This document shows positions 43,972 through 53,457 of a stretch of 64,000 bases of DNA, piece after piece. The notes beneath the pieces were generated by a model. That model had not been told where the DNA came from. It saw nothing but the letters and a program-made list of their open reading frames with translations, and searched no databases. The first letter of the stretch is position 1; every line of letters starts with the position of its first letter. The DNA lies in NCBI GenBank assembly GCA_963921195.1, contig OY992537.1:51794313-51858312 (forward strand). Reading direction: 5' to 3'. Both the position numbers and the translations under genes were made by a program. Origin of the DNA: Pegoplata infirma (lineage: Eukaryota > Arthropoda > Insecta > Diptera > Anthomyiidae).

Positions 43972-44385
43972 CACTCTAAAAAACGCATGTAAACTTACTT
44001 TTATAAATTGGGTAAAATACGTAAAATACTTTTAAACCAATTAAACATAGCAAATTATAAATATTATCCGTTAATTCAAAGATTTTACACAGAAATGTGT
44101 AAATAAAATTTTCAACCAACATACATACGCACATGTTAAAACTAAAACGCCAGACAAAAGTATAAGAAAAGTATATAAGTATAAGACTCCGTAGCGTAGT
44201 GGTTAAGAAGTGTACTTTTAAATCGGAAGGTGGCGAGTTTGATGATTGACCATTTTTTATTTAAATTGAACACTAGTGGTCAATTTATTCAATTTACACA
44301 TTCAGATTAAAATTACCCAATTTATAGTAGGAGTCCAGTTTCCTACTATAAATTGGGTAAATTTCAACAAATTTTGATTAGAGTG
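43972..44385. mobile_element. CAC-type TIR element, 'AATTGGGTAAA' family, with tRNA-like module
   Basis: CACTCTAAAAAACGCATGTA at the left, ...TTTTGATTAGAGTG at the right, TA on both sides (43970-43971, 44386-44387). The arms repeat AATTGGGTAAA/TTTACCCAATTT. The tRNA-like module sits close to the middle. 414 bp. Confidence 0.8.
44184..44251 (+). ncRNA. tRNA-like module, good A box, weak B box
   Basis: A box TAGCGTAGTGG (44192-44202) fits the TRGCNNAGYNGG consensus exactly. The expected B-box position, about 31 bp on, has GAGTTTGATGATTG, a decayed form of GGTTCGATTCC. A tRNA relic rather than a tRNA. Confidence 0.5.
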
Positions 44386-45641
44386 TACAAACAAATCTTT
44401 ATCTTTAAGAAATATTCCTCTTCTTTAGTTTTAGGACCTAATTTACTACCAATTAGTTCATCATATTTATCTTCTTAGATTTGAGTAAGTTTTTTCCACT
44501 GTATTAGTAAATTTTTCATAACTTGAGGAAAATTATTATTCAAAAAACTTAAAATGGCGATATCTCGAAAACTAAGCCAGATAGAGAAAAATTTTATAGA
44601 AAAACTTCAAATTGCCTCTGCACTTGAATATTATATGTAACAAAACAAAAATAATTACAATTATAAAGTTGTAAGGCCAATAATTTTATCGTCTAATAGA
44701 CCATTCAACTTTTCCATTTAAGTATATTTGCAAAAATTTTTAAATCTTATCATAAAATAAATTAAAATTTTTATCAATTTGTCAACTTATACATCATAAG
44801 AACCACTAATCAAATGTAGTAAATATAAAATACTCAATTAATAAACATAAAATCCGAACAAAAGGTAATTTGAGTTCTCTAGTATTCAAATGAAAACAAA
44901 TGAGAGTACAAAATTCAGCCGTCCCGAATATTTTATACACTTAAAATTGTAAAAAAGTACACTAAACCTACATTTTAAGTTAAAATGACTAATAAATGCA
45001 GTTGTGTTAACTGCCAAAAATGACACTGTATTATATGGTAAAAACAACTAACATATGTAGTAAAATCAACTGACTGGTGTGGTTAAGAATTTTTCTTTTT
45101 TTTTCAAAGAAAAATCTTTTAAATTTTTATTAAAAAAAATTATTAGAAAAAATAAATAATTAAAGGGTGTCTTTCAGTAAAACACGCTATTTTCATTTAT
45201 CGACTTTAAACCAATGTTGGTAATCGATACCTTTTCAATACCGTTATCCGTTTTAAAACCCTTTAAATTAAATACCGGTACCAATACCGAAACTCAGTTT
45301 TGGTATCGGATACCGGTATCCAAAAACCTTTTCCTATGGTACCGGTACGTACCGGTATTGAAACGGTTTTTCCTAAAGACACATGTTTTTTTACAAAAAA
45401 AAAAAATAATAGAAAATTTTTAATTTTTTTGGTTTTTGTAAATAGAAAATCGTAGGCCAAATGCCTCCCCGAAGTCTCATAAAAATCAAAAAATCTATGG
45501 GCACCCACATCGTGGATAGGTAAAAAATTCCCAAAAAATCATGCTTCAACCGCTATGCGGGAGCAGAAAAAAATTATTGATTTTCACGAAATTTTTTTGA
45601 AATCATTTAGACTCTCAATAGAAACTTTCTGAAGCCCTTAG

Positions 45642-46194
45642 GTTAGGTTAGGTTGTAAGTGGCTGCTGACGTTTTACGTCAACACACGTAGACTCTGAGG
45701 TCCATTGTGATACCACGGGACCGTAATAGGTTTTCCTACTAGTCCCTGTCGTTAAACCAGTTTGAGCTTCTTATGAAACTCCTAAGATGTTGAATTTTGA
45801 CATCCGACAAATCAGAAAGATCGTACAGCTCCCTAGATCCCAGTGAAGCAAGTCTCTGACCAGAAAGTGCCGGGCAATAGCAAATAAAGTGCTCGATAGT
45901 TTCCAACTCCTCTTCATCCATGCAACTTCGGCAAAAGTCATTCGACGGCACGTTTAACCGCTCTGCGTGCTTCCCTACACCCAAAAAAAACGTGGGTATT
46001 TATTACTAAAATTTTTTACTAAAATTATTGAAAACCAGTAAAAATTACTAATTTTAGTACTTTAAAGATACTAAAATTAGTAAATGATTAGTAGATTTTG
46101 GTACAAAATCACTTATTAAACCTTTTACTGTAGAATTATTTTGAGTGTATAAGACAGTGTTCGGTAATTATAGAAACCACCGTCGAAATCTCTT
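45642..46194 (-). mobile_element. 5'-truncated LINE, RNase-H-type C terminus, (CCTAA)n tail
   Basis: On the minus strand the coding part reads 'STVVSIITEHCLIG' | MITE | 'KHAERLNV...CRSCMDEEELETIEHFICYCPAL', stopping at 45739. This is a sister of the LINE at 7749-8323 (same HCLIG and CxxC...ETIEH...C.C motifs). The 3' UTR is 70-90 bp with the GTGTGTTGACGTAAAACGTC block and ends in AACCTAACCTAACC. The target duplication is CTGAA(G/C)CCCTTAG (45629-45641, 46195-46207; 12 of 13). Removing the MITE restores the frame. Confidence 0.85.
45978..46147. mobile_element. CAC-type MITE inside a LINE, TA duplication
   Basis: CACCCAAAAAAAACGTGGGT at the left, ...AATTATTTTGAGTG at the right, TA on both sides (45976-45977, 46148-46149). 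The arms repeat TACTAAAATT/AATTTTAGTA. The host LINE frame reads straight through after removing 172 bp (element plus one TA), which proves the 2-bp duplication. 170 bp. Confidence 0.88.
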
Positions 46195-46207
46195 CTGAAC
46201 CCCTTAG

Positions 46208-46949
46208 TATAGTTTAGTCTTTTGGAGATTTTTATTTAGTCCGCGATGTGGGTGCCCAAGGATTTTTTTTGATATTTATAGGACTTTGTGGTTCAAAAAT
46301 TATTAGCAAAACCGTGAATTTCAAATTGGTTTCACCTTTAGTTCACATGTTGAAAAACGTCAGAAAATTATTTTACAAAGTATTTTTGTCACTCACAAAT
46401 ATTTTTACAATTTTTGCAAAAAAAAAAACTTACACTCAAAAAAAAATTTTACACTCAAAAAAAATTTTGTAATTTTTTTTCAAAAATTATTAAAAAAAGT
46501 TTTTTACTCAAAACAAAATATTTTAAATCAAAATTGTTAATTTTTTTAAGTTAGAAAAATAACTATCACTTTAAAAGGGCACATTGGATATTCATGGATT
46601 CGGCTAACAATAAGTCGAATTTAACTCTTCTACCTTTTTAATTTTTTTACTTTTCTTTAACAAATGAAACATTTTTATGTCAGAATAACTTCAAAGTCCT
46701 GCACTTTGATCAAGAGGATAAGAAAATTACAGTTTTCTCGGCCCGCCCCCTTTCGTAAGTGTGGTCCGGCAACGTCCCCGCCGACCCCCTAAGAAAACGC
46801 TATTTAAATTTTGTTTTCACATTTTTAAGGGCATTTTAGCAAAAATGCTAAAAATAAATACCTAAATGCGTGTTTTAGTATTAAAATTAAAAAAAAAAAA
46901 TAAGTTTTTTTAAGTTTTTATGCGTTTTTTATATTTTTAGCATTTTTTT
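46208..46949. other. AT-rich interior of the hAT element with INE-like tail
   Basis: About 46570-46760 carries family-B sequence ('GGATATTCATGGATTCGGC', 'CCGCCCCCTTTCG', 'GGTC'). The rest, including the 74-codon frame at 46248, is low-complexity. Confidence 0.4.
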
Positions 46950-47110
46950 CGATAATACCGGTACGTACCGGTATCGACGTTTCGGTATCGGTAATACCGT
47001 AACCGATTCAACTCAAATACCGATACAGATAACGAAATAAATAAAAACAAACGATACCAACACCGATATCGATACCGTTATTCCTTTCGATTGCCAACCT
47101 TGCTTTAAAC

Positions 47111-47875
47111 ACTTTAGCTTAATTATGATACAATTGTTAATTAAATATCTATAATCTTTAAACAAGTGATCTTTAAACAAGTGTTTGTTTAAAAACAAAA
47201 CAAAAATAATGTTTTTACTAAAATTTGTGATCATAAATTTATGATGAGGAGAAATGAAAAGTGAGAGTGTTAGATTCGGCGAATTTTTATACCCTCCAAC
47301 AAATTAAAAAATATAAAAACAGTGACACTTTTGTGGGGAGGGGAACAATGGGGAAAGCGGCGCTCATAAATACTAAAAAGAATAAAATCTATTTTTTGAC
47401 CGGGATGTTTCTAAAGGAGTTTTTTTTTTTTTTGCCAACCCCCCACCTTCCCACTCGGTATAAATGTTTACATATTTATTTATAACAATCTTTAACCTTA
47501 AATAATACTATTTTTTGTTTAATTTTATAACCATGCCTCCAAAATGGGGCGGCCCGAAAAAAAATCGCGAGTGCAGGCCGTAACATTTGTTAAACAAATT
47601 TACAAAAAAAAAACATATAAAAAAATTTTGGTTTTCTGGGGTTATTTTAGTTTTTTAAGGGGGAACTCTCTTCCGCCTAGTCCGATTTTGTCCATCTCCA
47701 AACTTAACCTTACTATTAACATAAGACATAATATTCTTGCAAACTTTGAGGGTCTAGCTTTTTTGGTTTGGACTGCATCGTGGTTTATACAACGAACAGA
47801 CATCGCTAGAATGTCTAGAATCTATCTTGGATCAATAGTATGGGGACCATACTGTAGCTGGAGGATATAAAAATA
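47111..47875 (-). repeat. INE-like family-B fragments
   Basis: 47270-47300 ('TTCGGCGAATTTTTATACCCTCCAAC') and 47515-47875 (reverse 'GGCATGG..GGGGCGGCCC', GGGGGAACTCTCTTCC, 'CAACGAACAGACATCGC', 'GGGGACCATACTGTAGCTGG') belong to family B. The 108-codon frame at 47544-47870 follows the repeat and is not a gene. Confidence 0.55.
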
Positions 47876-48070
47876 TCAATTGAACGCAGAAAACGGTTAA
47901 AAACTAATGTTTTTGGAAAATTTTTGCATAATGCATTAATTAATCCATAAATGCAAAAAAGTTTACAAAAATATTAGTTTTAAACCGTTTCCTGCGTTTT
48001 TATCGTCATTTGTAAAATTATACAAATTATCTATTCGTCCTTAACAGCTGAACTTTTCAGTCGTGGGGTT
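47876..48070. mobile_element. Palindromic MITE, relative of 3186-3427
   Basis: Shares 'ACGGTTAAAAACTAATGTTTTTG', GCATTAATTAATCC, 'AAACCGTTTCCTGCGTTTTT' and 'CTATTCGTCCTTA' with 3186-3427, but the left outer part is missing. Confidence 0.65.
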
Positions 48071-48074
48071 ATTC

Positions 48075-48180
48075 GAATTACAATTTAGATTTTTAAAATT
48101 ACAATTGATTTTTTTTTTTGAATTACAATTAATCTTTTTCGAATTACAATTGATCTTTTCCGGATTACAATCTATCATAT
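48075..48180 (+). repeat. 21-bp minisatellite
   Basis: About five copies of GAATTACAATTGATCTTTTTC with changes; the same unit is at 25995-26070. Confidence 0.8.
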
Positions 48181-48399
48181 CGATGTAATTTCAGCATATT
48201 TTTTTTTTGTGATTGGACAGATATTACTAAATCTAAACATCTATTCAGAATAGATTTTTCCGGTGATTGAACAGATATTTTATTTTCAGATTGGGAGATA
48301 AACATTTTTAAACATTTGTCATTTTTGGCTGGTATTACAAGAAATCGCTACATAGTGTAAATTTAAACAAATATGAATATTTAAATTGTTTTAGCACAA

Positions 48400-48920
48400 C
48401 CCAGCAAAACTTAGATTACCAAATAAGGCATAAAATAAGGTATAGGATTTACATATACATTGCAGCATTGCAGCAGGGGATGAGACTCAAAGTAATGGAT
48501 TCACATTATGACAAAGAATACCAGTAAGGTATAAAATAATTGATCAAAGGTATAGCAAAGCATACGAGTAAGGTATAAAATATATTTAGCATACCAGAAC
48601 ATATTATATAAGGTGTTACGAGTAGTGAAAAAGTAATTTTGTATTAAATTTTCCTTACGTGATTGTAATGAATGTAAGTAGATAAAATATGCTCATGAGT
48701 GAATGTGTGTCATTAGAAAATTCCTGTCGTGAGCCCAGCTCGAGTTTAAACTTATGTATTTTTTTATGAAATATATATTTTTTATGTAATTGTAATGCAT
48801 TATGCATCCAATTATAAACAATGCATTATTTCAAACTTTGAAATTATACATAATGTAACCAAATATAAGTCATCCATGATTTAATGTTTGGAAATAATAA
48901 ATTACCAAAGTTTTGCTGGG
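48400..48920. mobile_element. CCCAGCAAAACTT TIR element, AA duplication
   Basis: CCCAGCAAAACTT at the left and AAGTTTTGCTGGG at the right, an exact 13-bp pair; AA on both sides (48398-48399, 48921-48922). The interior repeats AAGGTATA(A/G)AAT and GCATTATG words. About 48640-48735 resembles the decayed GTGAG repeat. 521 bp. Confidence 0.82.
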
Positions 48921-48922
48921 AA

Positions 48923-50110
48923 AATTTAGAAATGTGTGGTAAAGTACTGATTTCCGTTTAATAAAAATGATATACGTACATATAAGCGTGTCCCCTAGGA
49001 AGACATTTTACGTAGATAATGTTGGGAAAGTTAACGAAAAATATTTATGTAAAATATTCGATTAGAGTATTATGCTAGCTCGAGGTCCAAAAATATTTCT
49101 ATTTATCATATAGATTTTTTTTTTATTTATTGCTTTAATGAGGGCTTGGTACACAAAAAATGAAAATGCCTATATCTTGAGAAGGCCATTTGATACAACT
49201 TTTCTGATGACAGATTCGTGTTCAGGAGGCCAAAATACTTTAGAATATGTGTTCAATTAATTGAAAAAAAAAAACTATTTTTAAAGAAAATTTTTTTTTT
49301 AAATGTTTTACAGACCAAAAAAATGTTTTTAAATATATATGTCCTTTATTTATTTAAATATGTACACTACTTATACTTTAGTATAACTAATATAATTTTG
49401 GTATAACTAGTAAATACTTAAATATAATGTTCACGAGGAACATAGGGCGTTAGGAACATAGGGCGTTAAAATTTTTTTTTACCATAAAAAAACTTTTTCA
49501 GGAATGTCAAAATATAAACTAATATTTTAAGCAAAAAAAAAGTTAAACATTTTTTTCACTTTGTTTGGAACTTTCCGATTTTCAAGTCAAAAAAGCAACC
49601 TTAAGCCGTTGTCCTATAGGTCCAATATTTTTGTTTGTTAATATCGACCCTAAAAGGCAACTTTCCCAACGTTTTCGAAATTCGAAAAATAGCTAAATTT
49701 GCCCCACCCTAATGTACATATATTATTGATCCATGATCGATACTAAGGCATTCTATGAATGTCCGTCCGTCTGTATAAAACACGATAAAGTCCAAAATAA
49801 AGGAGCTAGACTCCTGAAGTTCGGAACGAATTTGTCTCATGGTCATGGTCACTTAATTTCGGAAATGGGCAAAATCGGTTCGAGGGGAAAAACGTTACAC
49901 CTTGAAGAACTAAACCAACCTCTAAAAAAAAAACATTTTTAACAGGTTTGTTTACATTTTCTGTTAAACAAATGAAACGGATTTAAAAAAAATCACTAAA
50001 ATAATGATAAAATGGTATTGCTAAAGTGCAAAAAAAAACGTCCCTGGATTTTTATTTTTTATATTTTTTATCATGTTGGAGGATATCAAAGATTCTGCAC
50101 AGCCGAATAT
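48923..50110 (+). repeat. AT-rich spacer, then INE-like family-B copy
   Basis: 48923-49700 has no recognised gene. At 49440-49465 GAACATAGGGCGTTA occurs twice in tandem. 49700-50110 is family B: 'TTATTGATCCATGATCGATAC', GAATGTCCGTCCGTCTGT, 'GAGCTAGACTCCTGAAGTTCGG', 'AACTAAACCAACCTCT', ending 'GGAGGATATCAAAGATTCTGCACAGCCG'. Confidence 0.55.
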
Positions 50111-50362
50111 GTATAACAATTTCTCTTTTTTTTAATTTTTAAGTTTAAATTAGCCTAACTTTTTAACAAAACAAGATATTTCATAAGTTTGAACTAGTGC
50201 CCCCCATTTCCCGGTTCTCGGTATTCCAGGTTCTAGTACCGGTTTCCCGGTTCTAGATATATTCCCGGGAATACCGGTATTCTCGGATCTGATTCTGGTA
50301 CCGGTTCTCAAAAAATGAAAAAATACTATACCATAAAATATTTAAATTACATCATTTAATCA

Positions 50363-51449
50363 CACTGAAAAAAAAGACATAACTAAAATTAAGGAAAAAA
50401 TTTCTTTGAAAATTTATCGTGAATTTTCCTAAAATTTAGTAAAATTTAACTAAAAAATGAGAAATTTTCTTAACTATGAGGAAAAAAGTTTAGTTCATTT
50501 ACTTATAAGTAGTTCATAGTTTCCTTTAAATGGAATTTTTAAATATAAGTAAAAAAATTCTTACTGCCAAAGAAATTTTCCACAAATCTAAGAAACGTAT
50601 CTTTATTTTTGAAGAGATATTTCTTAAAAAACAATTTAGTTCAAGTTTAGTTAAAATTTACTAAAAAAACATCATCGTATTTATCTTCTTTGAATTGAGG
50701 AAGTGTACTTCTCAGAATTTAGTTAATAACTTCTGAGAACTTAGTAAATAACTTCTTAGAATTTAGTTAAAAATTCAAAATGGCGATATCTCGAAAAATA
50801 AGCGAGATAAAGCGAAACGGACGAAATTTTTAAAAGAAAGACTACAAAGATACATATTGAATAGCCTAGCTCTGTCGGGGTCTCAAGACCCTAGTTTTAG
50901 ATCTAAAATTTGAAATTCCCGAGATTTTATGTATGCATATATCTTGGTCTGCCAACACGAGAAAAGGTCCAACGGCATTTTTGTAGCTCTTGACTCGTAG
51001 AACACTTCCGCAAGATACCCGAAAGCCCTCCGATTAATAGCTTTTGAGATATCCAGTTTTTAAGATTCTCAAGACCCTATCAGACCCCTTATTACCGTAT
51101 CTCAAAAACTAAGCAAGTTAGAGCGAAACGGACAGAATTTTTGGGTCAAAATCTTTGGGGACCCTTAACCGGTGTCTTGAGTTAACAAGGGGCTGGACCC
51201 ATGGGGTCCGAACCCATGGGTCCAGGGTCTAGACCCAATCCAGTTTCAAAATGTGAATGAACTAAAGTGTAATATAATTTTTCCCATTTTCTAGTTAAAA
51301 TTGGCTTAAAATTAATTAACTTAGTTTTCCTTATTTTTGGGAAAATTATGAACTAAAACCAAGCAAAAAATCTTTGGAGACAAATCATTCCCTCTTTTTC
51401 TTAAAATTAAGTTAATTTTCCCAGATTTTAGTTCACTTTTTTTTGAGTG
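50363..51449. mobile_element. CAC-type TIR element, 'AATTTAGTTAAA' family, nested
   Basis: CACTGAAAAAAAAGACATAA at the left, ...TTCACTTTTTTTTGAGTG at the right, CA on both sides (50361-50362, 51450-51451). The arms repeat AATTTAGTTAAA, TTAGTTCA and GGAAAATT words. The centre (50765-51240) contains foldback-derived text ('GCGATATCTCGAAAAATAAGCGAG', 'GGTCCAACGGCATTTTTGTAG'), so it may itself be an insertion. Confidence 0.75.
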
Positions 51450-52262
51450 CAGTATTTCAGAAATATTTAGTTGTGTTTGAAAAATTATTTTAAAATCATG
51501 TAACTATTTTTTCTTGAATTCATAAAAAAAAATGGAAATGGTGTTTTTCACATGTTTTGTATTTTTTACAAACTATACATACCGGTAGTCCCGGGAATAC
51601 CGGTAATACCGTCGGAACCAACCCGGTACTGACTAGGGTGGCTCTTTTTGGGCTTTTCTCTCTGATCAAATTCTAATACCCGCTAAAAGTGTCGGTCCAC
51701 TAAGGGTAACTCACATGCAAAATATCACTCCGATCGGAGTTTATCTTCAATCTCCACTTTGGGCCTCAAAATTGTGGTTATTGCAAAAAAGGACTTTTAA
51801 AAAAAAAAAAAAAAAAATTAATTTTTTTTATTAAAATAATTAAAAAATTATTTTTGTATAATATTTGAAGGTAAATACTTAAATATGAAATTTAAAGATT
51901 TTACGATAACATTAACCCGTTCAAGCTTGATACCAAAAAAATGGCATGATTTTGGGAGCGTTCTCAAAACACCTTTCTTCAAACTTTGAAAATTTTAAAT
52001 ATACAAGTTTTCTTTCTGAATTCAATAAGAAGACCTTGGTTAAGAAAAATGTGAAATATGGTGGATATCCGTCGGGCCACTTTTCGGTAATCGCGAGGGG
52101 AAGTTAGCGGATTTCAAGGAAATGTTGGTTTTATCAATAATTTGGATTAATAAAATCTTATAAATTTAATTTTTGGGCAAATTAACAGTTTTATGGTGTC
52201 GTGGCATTCTATTAAATAACTTTAAGTCTGTCATGAAATCTTACTGATCTAGGACGTCTTAA

Positions 52263-52775
52263 ACCCACATTGGCTGGTGGTCAAAAATGACCCCCGCAGA
52301 AAATTTTAAGTTTAGAGCTTAAATTTTGTGCTAGTATAAAACGGCTTTTGTGTTTTGTAACTCAACTATTATTTCGTATTAATATATTATCTTTAAAAAA
52401 ATCGTTAACCCTTCTTGGCAGGGGGTCAAAAATGACCCATTTAGTAAAAATATATATTTTGTTGATATCAAAAAATTCAAGCACTATGCCTAAAAGTTTT
52501 GCCGGGGTCATTTATGACCCCAGGCCATTTAAAGTTATCTAATAGTTTGGCAAAAATAAATTTTCTATAAAAAAATAAAAACATTTTATTGAATGGGTCA
52601 TTTTTGACCCCCTACCAAGAAGGGTTAACGATTTTTTTAAAGATAATATATTAATAGGAAATAGTAGTTGGGGTACAAAACACAAAAGCAGTTTTATACT
52701 TGTTTATAGCACAACATTTAAGCTCTAAACTTCAAATTTTCTGCGGGGTCATTTTTGACCCCCAGCCAATATGGG
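52263..52775. mobile_element. Outer piggyBac-like MITE
   Basis: TTAA then ACCCACATTGGCTGGTGG at the left; at the right, inverted, CCCATATTGGCTGGGGG then TTAA. Inside each end lies GTCAAAAATGACCCC. It sits at the symmetry centre of the foldback, next to the palindromic GACGTCTTAA. Confidence 0.65.
52409..52624. mobile_element. Inner piggyBac-like MITE, 216 bp
   Basis: TTAA (52405-52408) then CCCTTCTTGGCAGGGGGTCA; at the right, inverted, CCCTTCTTGGTAGGGGGTCA then TTAA (52625-52628). The inverted ends run about 30 bp with one mismatch and include TGACCC. TTAA duplication plus CCCTT start are piggyBac signs. No protein. Confidence 0.85.
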
Positions 52776-53457
52776 TTAAAGACGTCCTACATCGGTAAGA
52801 TTTCATGACAAACTTACAGTTATATAAAAAAATACCACGACACCAAAAAACTGTTAATTTGCCCAAAATTAAAATTTATAAGATTTTATTAATCCAAATT
52901 ATTAATAAAACCAACATTTCCTTGAAATCCGCTAACTTCCCCCCGCGATTCCCAAAAAGTGGTCCGACAGATATCCGCCATATTTTGCATTTTTCTTCTC
53001 CAAGGTGTTCTTATTGAATTCAGAAAGAAAAAATTATATATTTTAAATTTTTTTTAGTAAAATTTTCAAATTTTGAAAAAAGGTGTTTTGAGAATGTTAC
53101 CAAAATCATGCCATTTTTTTGGTATCAAGTTTGAACGGGTTAATGTACGATATCATTAACCCGTTCAAACTTTAAATCTTTAAATTTCATATTTAAGTAT
53201 TTACGATCAAATATTATACAAAAATAATTTTTTAATTATTTTAATAAAAAAACTAAATTTTTTTTTAAAGTCCTTTTTTGCAAAAACCCCAATTTTGAGA
53301 CTCAAAGTGGAGACAGAAGACAAACTCCGATCGTAGTGATATTTTGCATGTGAGTTACCCTTAGGGGACCGAACCTTTGGCGGGTATTAGCATTTGATCA
53401 GATAGAAAAGCCCAAAAACAAGCCACCCTAGTACTGACCGTAGGCACTAGTTTGAAC

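Larger units (their letters stand above)
43771..45211. repeat. Decayed CAC-type 'TTTAGTTCAT' copies and spacer
   Basis: 43870-43971 and 44388-44620 match the arms of the element at 50363-51449 ('GTACTGCTAAATAGTTCATAG', 'AATATTCCTC', 'GGCGATATCTCGAAAACTAAGC') and are the two sides of a copy split by the element at 43972-44385. 44990-45090 has arm sequence of the 9889-10459 family. The rest is AT-rich without genes. Confidence 0.55.
45212..47102. mobile_element. Non-autonomous hAT element, 1891 bp, 8-bp duplication
   Basis: Ends CAATGTTGGTAATCGA and, inverted, CAAGGTTGGCAATCGA (14 of 16 match), flanked by an exact 8-bp repeat CTTTAAAC (45204-45211 and 47103-47110). Subterminal parts (45215-45370 and 46950-47090) are rich in ATACCGGTA, CCGATACCG and GTACCGG words. 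The centre carries a foldback (paired 'GGGCACCCACATCG' at 45500 and 'CGATGTGGGTGCCC' at 46243), a LINE fragment and a CAC-type MITE. The relic at 62747 with transposase has similar ends. Confidence 0.88.
51633..53431. mobile_element. Foldback element, CTAGGGTGGCT ends, nested in hAT
   Basis: CTAGGGTGGCTCTTTTTGGG at the left is inverted at the right (CCCAAAAACAAGCCACCCTAG). A TACTGA direct repeat flanks it (51627-51632, 53432-53437). Arms of about 600 bp match through 'GGGTAACTCACATGCAAAATATCAC', 'AACCCGTTCAA', 'GCGGATTTCAAGGAAATG'. The centre is taken up by piggyBac-like MITEs. 1799 bp. Confidence 0.85.
50195..53449. mobile_element. hAT element (TAGTGCC ends) holding nested insertions
   Basis: Ends TAGTGCC / GGCACTA, flanked by an exact 8-bp duplication GTTTGAAC (50187-50194 and 53450-53457). 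Once the nested elements at 50363-51449 and 51633-53431 are removed, about 360 bp remain, rich in 'ACCGGT', 'CCCGGGAATACCGG' and 'GGTTCT' words. The end ...CTGACCGTAGG-ACTA matches the element at 41562-43770. TAGNG-type ends with an 8-bp duplication fit hAT (Ac-like). Confidence 0.8.

Noticed and set aside
7750..45656. Telomeric or subtelomeric DNA because of TTAGG runs
   Set aside because: Each run has only three to four units and sits at the 3' end of a LINE next to a target duplication.
47544..47870. 108-codon plus frame beginning 'MGRPEKKSR'
   Set aside because: It follows family-B INE-like sequence blocks (GGGGCGGCCC, ACAGACATCGC), so the frame is a by-product of the repeat.
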